Assembly (NCBI GenBank): GCA_015852425.1
Contig: JAAAIG010000573.1
Coordinates: 1-25,556 of the forward strand
Direction: 5' to 3'
Length of the DNA stretch: 25,556 nucleotides
Source of the DNA: Gryganskiella cystojenkinii
Lineage: Eukaryota; Mortierellomycota; Mortierellomycetes; Mortierellales; Mortierellaceae
How positions within the stretch are numbered: position 1 is the stretch's first letter; the number at the start of each line of letters is the position of its first letter. The notes beneath the pieces are model-generated. The model did no database searches. It was given only the letters and a program-made list of their open reading frames with translations, and was not told where the DNA came from. Positions 20,401 to 25,556 of this stretch are shown piece after piece. Position numbers and translations under genes: made by a program.

Positions 20401-22343
20401 CCTCCATTGAAGGCCGAAAATGAGACATGCTGAATGGCGGAGGGGACGGTCAATGTGTAGGCGCTCATGGGTGGTGGGACATTCATGACTCTGAAGGGCG
20501 TGACCAAAAGATTGGCGCCATCGACCACAGCGGCGGTTCCAAGATTGTCAGGGCTCAACTTGTCGTTGATATAGGTATCCCAACAATAGTGATTACGTTG
20601 GTAGGACCCTGATTGTGTGACGACATGAAGCACCAAAGCAGACTCGACATCCCACTGGAAACTCGCCACTGCAGAACCGAACTCGCCGTTGTAAGAAAGC
20701 TCCTGCTTCAGGTACCACTTGTAGTTGTTCATCGTCCAGAGTTGAATGCAGGATCCAGTTTCGCGTTCGAGCCAGACGGCCAAGATGGTCGAGTCGCAGT
20801 TCCAAGCCAACTCCTTAACCACGGCGTCGTTGCCCTCCCGCAGTGTGAACTCTCCATGTCTCAGTCCGTTACGCTCAAAGAAGACGACATCGTGGCGATG
20901 GGGAAGTCTCTGACTAGAAGCAATCAAATTTCCTGAGGGCCTCCATGAAAGTCCGTGTTCCAACATATCAACAGATTCGCTTGTCGTTTGAAGTACTGCC
21001 TCACGGTTATAAACGCGGATCACACGACGACCTACGCGAGAGAAGATTTTAAGATATGGTTGGATCTCGTTAATAAATCAAAGCTGTTTTTTTTTGGTTG
21101 CGTTCGCTCATAGCATCCAGCGACTCAACACAGGGTTTCACATTACCAAGACGGGCGTCCTTGGAAGAGCAGCAGAAGTAGGTTCCATCACCACGCCAAG
21201 ATAGTCTATGCTGATCATCGTCATCCGGTGAGAATGTAAAAGTAGATGTGTCGACCTTGCGCTGCGCCGCCGCCTTTCCCTCTGTTCCATGGAATTGCGT
21301 CTCTTTCTTTCCCCAGCCAACATTGACGCTGACATCTAACAAAACGCAATGATAGGATAGCATCGCGTGTTAGTTGATTATAAACGTTTCCGATTGCTCC
21401 GTCAAGCCAACAATTTAGTTACTAAGAGCCATTTGTCAGATGCGTTTTTATCTGTACCTTCGCCTGATTCCACAACGTCAATGGGGTTCTCTGCAATCAC
21501 GTCAAAATCTTTGGTCATCTCCAGAATAGATCCCTCGCCTACAAGTCAAAGTGATTCTAATGTTAGTTTTCGTTCTCTGATCAAGACGTCTTCCGCATCG
21601 ATACGGAGATCGAACACACCTGTCACCATGATAACGAGCTCCTCATCTGGACTCCATGCCATGCAAGAGATTCCCGAGTCGACGGATCCCACGATCTCCA
21701 ACTACAAACAAAAAAAAAGGTTAGCCTGTCGTCCTATTTTTTTGTTTCAATATAACAAAGAACAAGAGCCTAAAAAGACTCCCTTTTTGAATAAAGATTA
21801 CTTACAGTGTCGCCAGACTCAGTAGCCTCTGTGTGAAAGAGAACGACGTCTCCGTGGGAAAAAATCACGCAGACGGCCTGGATATCGACCAAGAACTTGA
21901 CGCCCACCACGTGTCCCCATTGGTCTGCATTCACGTCGTTTTCGGGAGGGAAAGTGACCAGTTCGTTGATCTCTGGGAAGGGTGACTATTAGAGAAAAAG
22001 AATTGTCAATATTTTACTATATTTGATCTCGCCACCGCTCGGATCAAAAGGAAAATGGTTGTCGACATTAAAATAAAAATCCAAAGGTCGTTCCCCCGCT
22101 GGTATCGCTGGTTGGCGTGCAGTCCACGAAGATGACGGTGTTCCAAGGATCTCCTTCTCCTTGGGTATCTTTGTATAGTACCTGAAGATCTGAAATCTTG
22201 ACGAGAACGCCTTCTGCTGGTCCGGTCGAGTAGGCGACATAGACGTTGCCTGTTTCAGGATCGACACTGTGATGAATGTCCTTGCCCACGGGTCGACCGA
22301 ATCGCGCCAGGTGGACTTGCGACAGGAGCGTAAGGTTCTTCAT
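17452..22343 (-). CDS. ELP1: Elongator complex protein 1 (Elp1/IKAP), with an apparent frameshift in exon 1
   Basis: Elp1 is the scaffold of Elongator, which makes the cm5U-type modification of wobble uridines in cytoplasmic tRNA. Eight exons are read: about 22036-22343, 21806-21972, 21620-21701, 21458-21538, 21147-21335, 18115-21031, 17901-18028 and 17452-17810. About 1409 residues result if the exon 1 shift is corrected. The N-terminal propellers show [54 protein letters not shown] and [15 protein letters not shown]. Next come [14 protein letters not shown] and [14 protein letters not shown] helical C-terminal half contains the basic patch [16 protein letters not shown] followed by [12 protein letters not shown], the tRNA-binding region of the family. 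Exons 2-8 join in phase. Exon 1 stops in frame at 22068-22070 with no GT donor before it; dropping one base from the C5 run at 22093-22097 opens it to a GTGGCG donor. Confidence 0.93.
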
Positions 22344-22507
22344 CGCCGTTGAGTATTGATAATTCCGTTCGTAGTTAAAGGGGGATCAATCGAACGGAAA
22401 CAGTCAATGAGAGAAGAATGGGTAGAATTGTCAGAGGTGATGCAGCCTCTCTTTTTTTCTTTTGCAGGCGCAGACCTCTGTTTGGTCCGAGGTTTGGCCA
22501 GTCACGT

Positions 22508-22523
22508 AATATCACGTGATATT
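22508..22523. promoter_or_regulatory. 16-bp perfect palindrome around an E-box (CACGTG)
   Basis: AATATCACGTGATATT reads the same on both strands. The core TCACGTGA is the bHLH (Cbf1/USF-like) consensus. A further TCACGT half-site precedes it at 22502-22507. It lies 165-180 bp upstream of the ELP1 ATG, a normal distance for a fungal promoter element. Binding is inferred. Confidence 0.5.
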
Positions 22524-22550
22524 TCGCCACCAACTCCCATGGTTGGAATG

Positions 22551-22570
22551 AAAAAAAAAAAAAAAAAAAA
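22551..22570. repeat. A20 homopolymer (T20 on the ELP1 strand)
   Basis: Twenty consecutive A residues lie 28 bp beyond the E-box palindrome, seen from ELP1. Poly(dA:dT) tracts of this length are known to disfavour nucleosomes in fungal promoters. The length may be unstable or mis-sequenced. Confidence 0.85.
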
Positions 22571-22752
22571 TGTATTGTACATATTCAAGCGATGATATTT
22601 ACACAAAGATCAGATAGAAAACGGCAGCCTTGCAGATGGAGAGACAGATCAGCAAGATGCATAAAACATCGTAGGAAGACAGAAACCCCTTTTTTCCCAT
22701 GCAAAATGAGAAAAAAAAACGAGTCTAGTGACCTGTCTACCTACACCAAGAG

Positions 22753-25556
22753 TCATTCTTCCTCCACACTGATCGGCCGAGACTCCTCACTGGCCATACT
22801 ACCTCTCGGACTGTACAAGGAACTACTGGCTGTACTCATCCCTGCCCAACTGCCGATTGAACCTGTGGTGGAACTGCCCCAGGACGGCGTATTGCTGCTG
22901 ATGCTAGTGCTCGCCAACGGTGAGTTCGTCGTCTTGGCCTTGGCAGGTTCTCGGATCGTACTCAATTCATCTGCCATCTTTTCTGGAACCCATGGTCGAG
23001 TAAGAAGGTAATGCAAGATCAGTTGTTGCGTCGCTCGCATGCCGCCATATGCACTCGTTCCTCCTCCAGACAGGTCTTCGTCGTCATCCTCAAACGATGC
23101 TATTTGTCGATCCCGCTCGGCGGCAGCAGCGGATGCGCGATATTTGGAGGTAATCTGCAAAGCAGAGGAGAGCGAAGGCGCTCGGAAATGAGATGGGGCC
23201 TTCACGGAGGCCTTGATGTATGGTCGAGGAGGTTGAGGCGAATACCTCGGTCCAGATTGATAAGCCGTGAATGTCGACAACAGATCGTGAATTCGAGAAT
23301 CATTCTGAGGTAACAACTGCAGGCTTGTTCTAGAAGAGGATGATCGAAGACTCGAGGTCGCTGGTACCTGAACAGGCGGCGGTGATGACGCATTGCTGTT
23401 GCCTTTCTTGACCGCGGCCAACAGGTATGTGATGTCCATGATGAAGGTCCCCAGGAACGGTACCATCGGTCGTCGAGTCGCCTCTTTGATCTTGATATCG
23501 GACGAAGAAGACGACCAGCTACCGAGGATATCGAATTTACCGGATGAGGCATCCGAAGTGACGGGCGATGTGACAACTGCAGGAACGAGTGTGCCAGCAG
23601 TGAGACTCGTCATCATCTCCCGGTACCGTCCATAGTTGCGGTTTTCACTCATAAGCTCCGAGAGTGTCTCGAGTTTACTGGTACTCTTTCTTGGCAAGAA
23701 ACTCCAGGTTCGTTTCAGTCGCTTGATCGGTGGTGTCCCAAGAGCTGAAAGCACTGCTTTGAGCGTCTGAAAGTTTTCGAGTTCGTGAAGCTTAACAGCG
23801 ACCTTGACCCAGTAGTTCAGACTCTGCGCTCTACCAGATGCCTCTGGTGGGTAGAGGATAGAGTACTCAATCATGCGCGTCAAGTAGTTGAAAAAGTCTG
23901 TCGAGGAAGTAATACTACGATGAGGCGTCTTTGCGGAATGCATCAACAACGCATTGCTCGGGATCTGTAAAAAGATTGCAGACTCGACCAGAGTTAACTG
24001 GTAGGCAACGAGATGGGGAGGGAACTCGAGTACAGAGGTAATACTGGCGGACCGGTAGAGAAGTTCCCGCACTTTGGTGATGGTCGCCATGACGCTACCA
24101 ATTTGCGCTGTGTACTTTTGAATGTCCTCCAATCGCGATTGAAGGTCGCTGCCATCGTCTCCTGTGGCATGTCCCTCGGAAGCCTGTTCCTCTTGGACCT
24201 TGCGCTTGGTCTCTGCTAGCATGCATGCCCACGACTTTTCCTTCTCGACCAAGGATCGATGGGTGGTTCGCAGTGGAGAGATAGGGATCATCGGAATATG
24301 ATCCGAGGGGCCATATGCTGTCTTGTGGTCCAGCTGATCCTCATCGTCATCGCCATTAAGGCGCTCCGCCTCGATCAGATTGTTGGGATCGATACAACCC
24401 TCTGGTATAACTGTGATCAGCCCACTTGCTTGTCGAAGGATGGAGTACTGGGTTTGTGAAAAAGATCGGGTACCATGAGACGATGGACAGCTGGAGACTA
24501 CATTGGGAGGCGAATGGCTGGGCGAGACTGGTACAGATGCTGATGGACCGAATCGTCTCCAAGCCGCAGGAATTGCCATCGCTGGAGAAGATGACTTTCT
24601 GAGCAACGCTGGAGGTGAGAGAGGAGGTGCTGGTTGAACAGAGAAAACGAAACGACACGTGTGAGGGACACTGACAAATTCAACTCCACAAAAGATCTCG
24701 CTTAAAGAATCAAGAGGAAAACAAACTAGAGGCTCTAGAATTCACAAACAATACGTACCTCTGGGTGGTTCGTGCTCATGCAAGTCGTCATCATCATCGG
24801 AGTCATCTTCATCAATCGAGATATCATCAGTACTTCGACTTCGGACAAGCTTTCGGAGCAGGCGTGCTGGTTTTGGTGGCAAAGGAGGCTTTACTGGACG
24901 ATATGGCTCTAGTTCCAGAACCTCGGAAGGTTCGGCATCGGCGACGGAAAGCGGTGATTGACGAAAAGTAGGACTATTTGCGGTTGTTTCAGTAACAATC
25001 GACTCGCTCAAGTCCATGGAACCAAGATCAAAGAAGTTTGAGTCCTGATGTTCATGCGGAGGCGATGGTGGTGGTCGACGAGTAGGCTTTGGAGGAATTG
25101 AGGATGAACGTAGTAGTGGCGAATAGATAACAGGGGATGATGAGTTTGATTGTACTGGAGAGAAAGGAGAAGGACGTGCCGGTAGTTGAGGTCGTTGTTG
25201 TTGTTGTTGCTGTTGCTGCTGCTGTTGTTGCTGTTGCTGTTGCTGTTCTTCTGCGTTTGACTGAGGTGAGGATGAAAGCAATGAAGTTGAAGCCTGGAGT
25301 CGTCCTGTCAATATGGCCACACTCCTGGAAGGACCACCGGACAGTCTGGAAGGGATCACTTTCTTTGCGGACAAACCAATGGAGGCGTCCGTGATGTCAG
25401 CGATGGCACCATTGTATCGACCGAGAATGTCCTGTATTTGATAGACAGTACTTCGGGTCAAACTAATTAATGGCACGGTATGAGGAGAGAGGATGGCGAC
25501 TGTGTGGAGTGAAATGGTACGCAGAGGGAGCGAATAACAAGCGTGAGCATGGCGAT
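22753..25556 (-). CDS. RasGEF (CDC25-domain) protein, 5' end beyond right edge
   Basis: This should be an exchange factor that loads GTP on a Ras- or Rap-like GTPase. Two exons are seen: 24759 to the window end, and 22753-24629, joined in phase (GTACGT donor, CAG acceptor, 129-nt intron). The open frame continues past 25556, so the N-terminus is missing. The first exon is low-complexity: a 17-Gln run, Pro-rich stretches that could bind SH3 domains (PPLPPKPARLL, SIPPKPTRRPPP) and an acidic patch. The catalytic domain lies at about 24070-23430: FPPHLVAYQLTLVESAIFLQ, YWVKVAVKLHELENFQTLKA, SALGTPPIKRLKRTWSF, NYGRYREMM and MVPFLGTFIMDITYL. The usual domain end (ELSTIREP near 22940) is reached only after a long Ser/Pro-rich insert. 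No N-terminal REM domain is obvious in what is visible. The target GTPase is unknown. Confidence 0.88.
25195..25245 (-). repeat. Poly-Gln codon repeat (17 Gln) in the RasGEF gene
   Basis: Minus-strand codons are a mixture of CAG and CAA, 17 in a row, preceded by Glu-Glu. It forms a CTG/TTG microsatellite on the plus strand. The mixed codons suggest it is an established coding tract and not a fresh expansion. Confidence 0.9.

Larger units (their letters stand above)
22344..22752. promoter_or_regulatory. ELP1 promoter and RasGEF 3' flank
   Basis: These 409 bp separate two minus-strand genes. They contain the E-box palindrome at 22508-22523, a small inverted repeat (CCAAC 22530-22534 with GTTGG 22542-22546) and an A20 run. 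The half closest to 22343 should hold the ELP1 5' UTR. Confidence 0.5.

Overview
The window looks like nuclear DNA of a filamentous, probably early-diverging fungus. Mortierellomycota/Mucoromycota-like is my inference from gene content and intron style, not a proof. Genes are compact and on both strands. Most are split by introns, usually 50-400 nt, with GTAAGT/GTACGT/GTATGT-type donors and TAG/CAG acceptors. The proteins are typical eukaryotic housekeeping and signalling families with Ser/Gln/Pro-rich, low-complexity extensions. I saw no tRNA, rRNA, transposon, CRISPR array or plasmid feature.

Left part (1-4340, minus strand): the 5' part of a Ypd1-type phosphorelay gene runs off the left edge. 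Upstream of it, on the same strand, is an Atf1/AtfA-type bZIP transcription factor (2096-3964). In known fungi Ypd1 feeds the Hog1/Sty1 MAP-kinase branch and Atf1-type factors are its nuclear output, so two ends of one stress pathway sit side by side.

A roughly 2.4 kb stretch without a convincing gene (4340-6739) follows. Next comes a four-exon gene for the small complex I subunit NDUFA1/MWFE (6740-7748, +), convergent with a four-exon LSM7 gene (8095-9149, -) whose protein carries an unusual RGG-rich N-terminus. LSM7 is divergent from a large five-exon EDEM/Htm1-type mannosidase gene (9425-13439, +) with a GH47 domain and a C-terminal PA domain. It should act in ER-associated degradation of misfolded glycoproteins.

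Middle (13696-16897): a four-exon gene for a 70-residue prefoldin-like protein (-), resembling the animal microprotein ASDURF, is divergent from a single-exon SET-domain gene (14456-15619, +). An ARFRP1/Arl3 Golgi GTPase gene (15928-16897, +) follows; its last intron has a tandem TAGGAG acceptor.

Right part (17452-25556, minus strand): the eight-exon ELP1 gene (Elongator scaffold, tRNA wobble-uridine modification) shows an apparent one-base frameshift at a C5 run in exon 1. Its promoter holds a 16-bp perfect palindrome around CACGTG beside an A20 tract. Upstream is a RasGEF (CDC25-domain) gene with a 17-Gln run, whose 5' end lies beyond the right edge.

The strongest candidates for something undescribed are the stand-alone, intron-containing ASDURF-like prefoldin gene, the RGG-tailed Lsm7, and the possible dual N-termini of the EDEM and bZIP genes.
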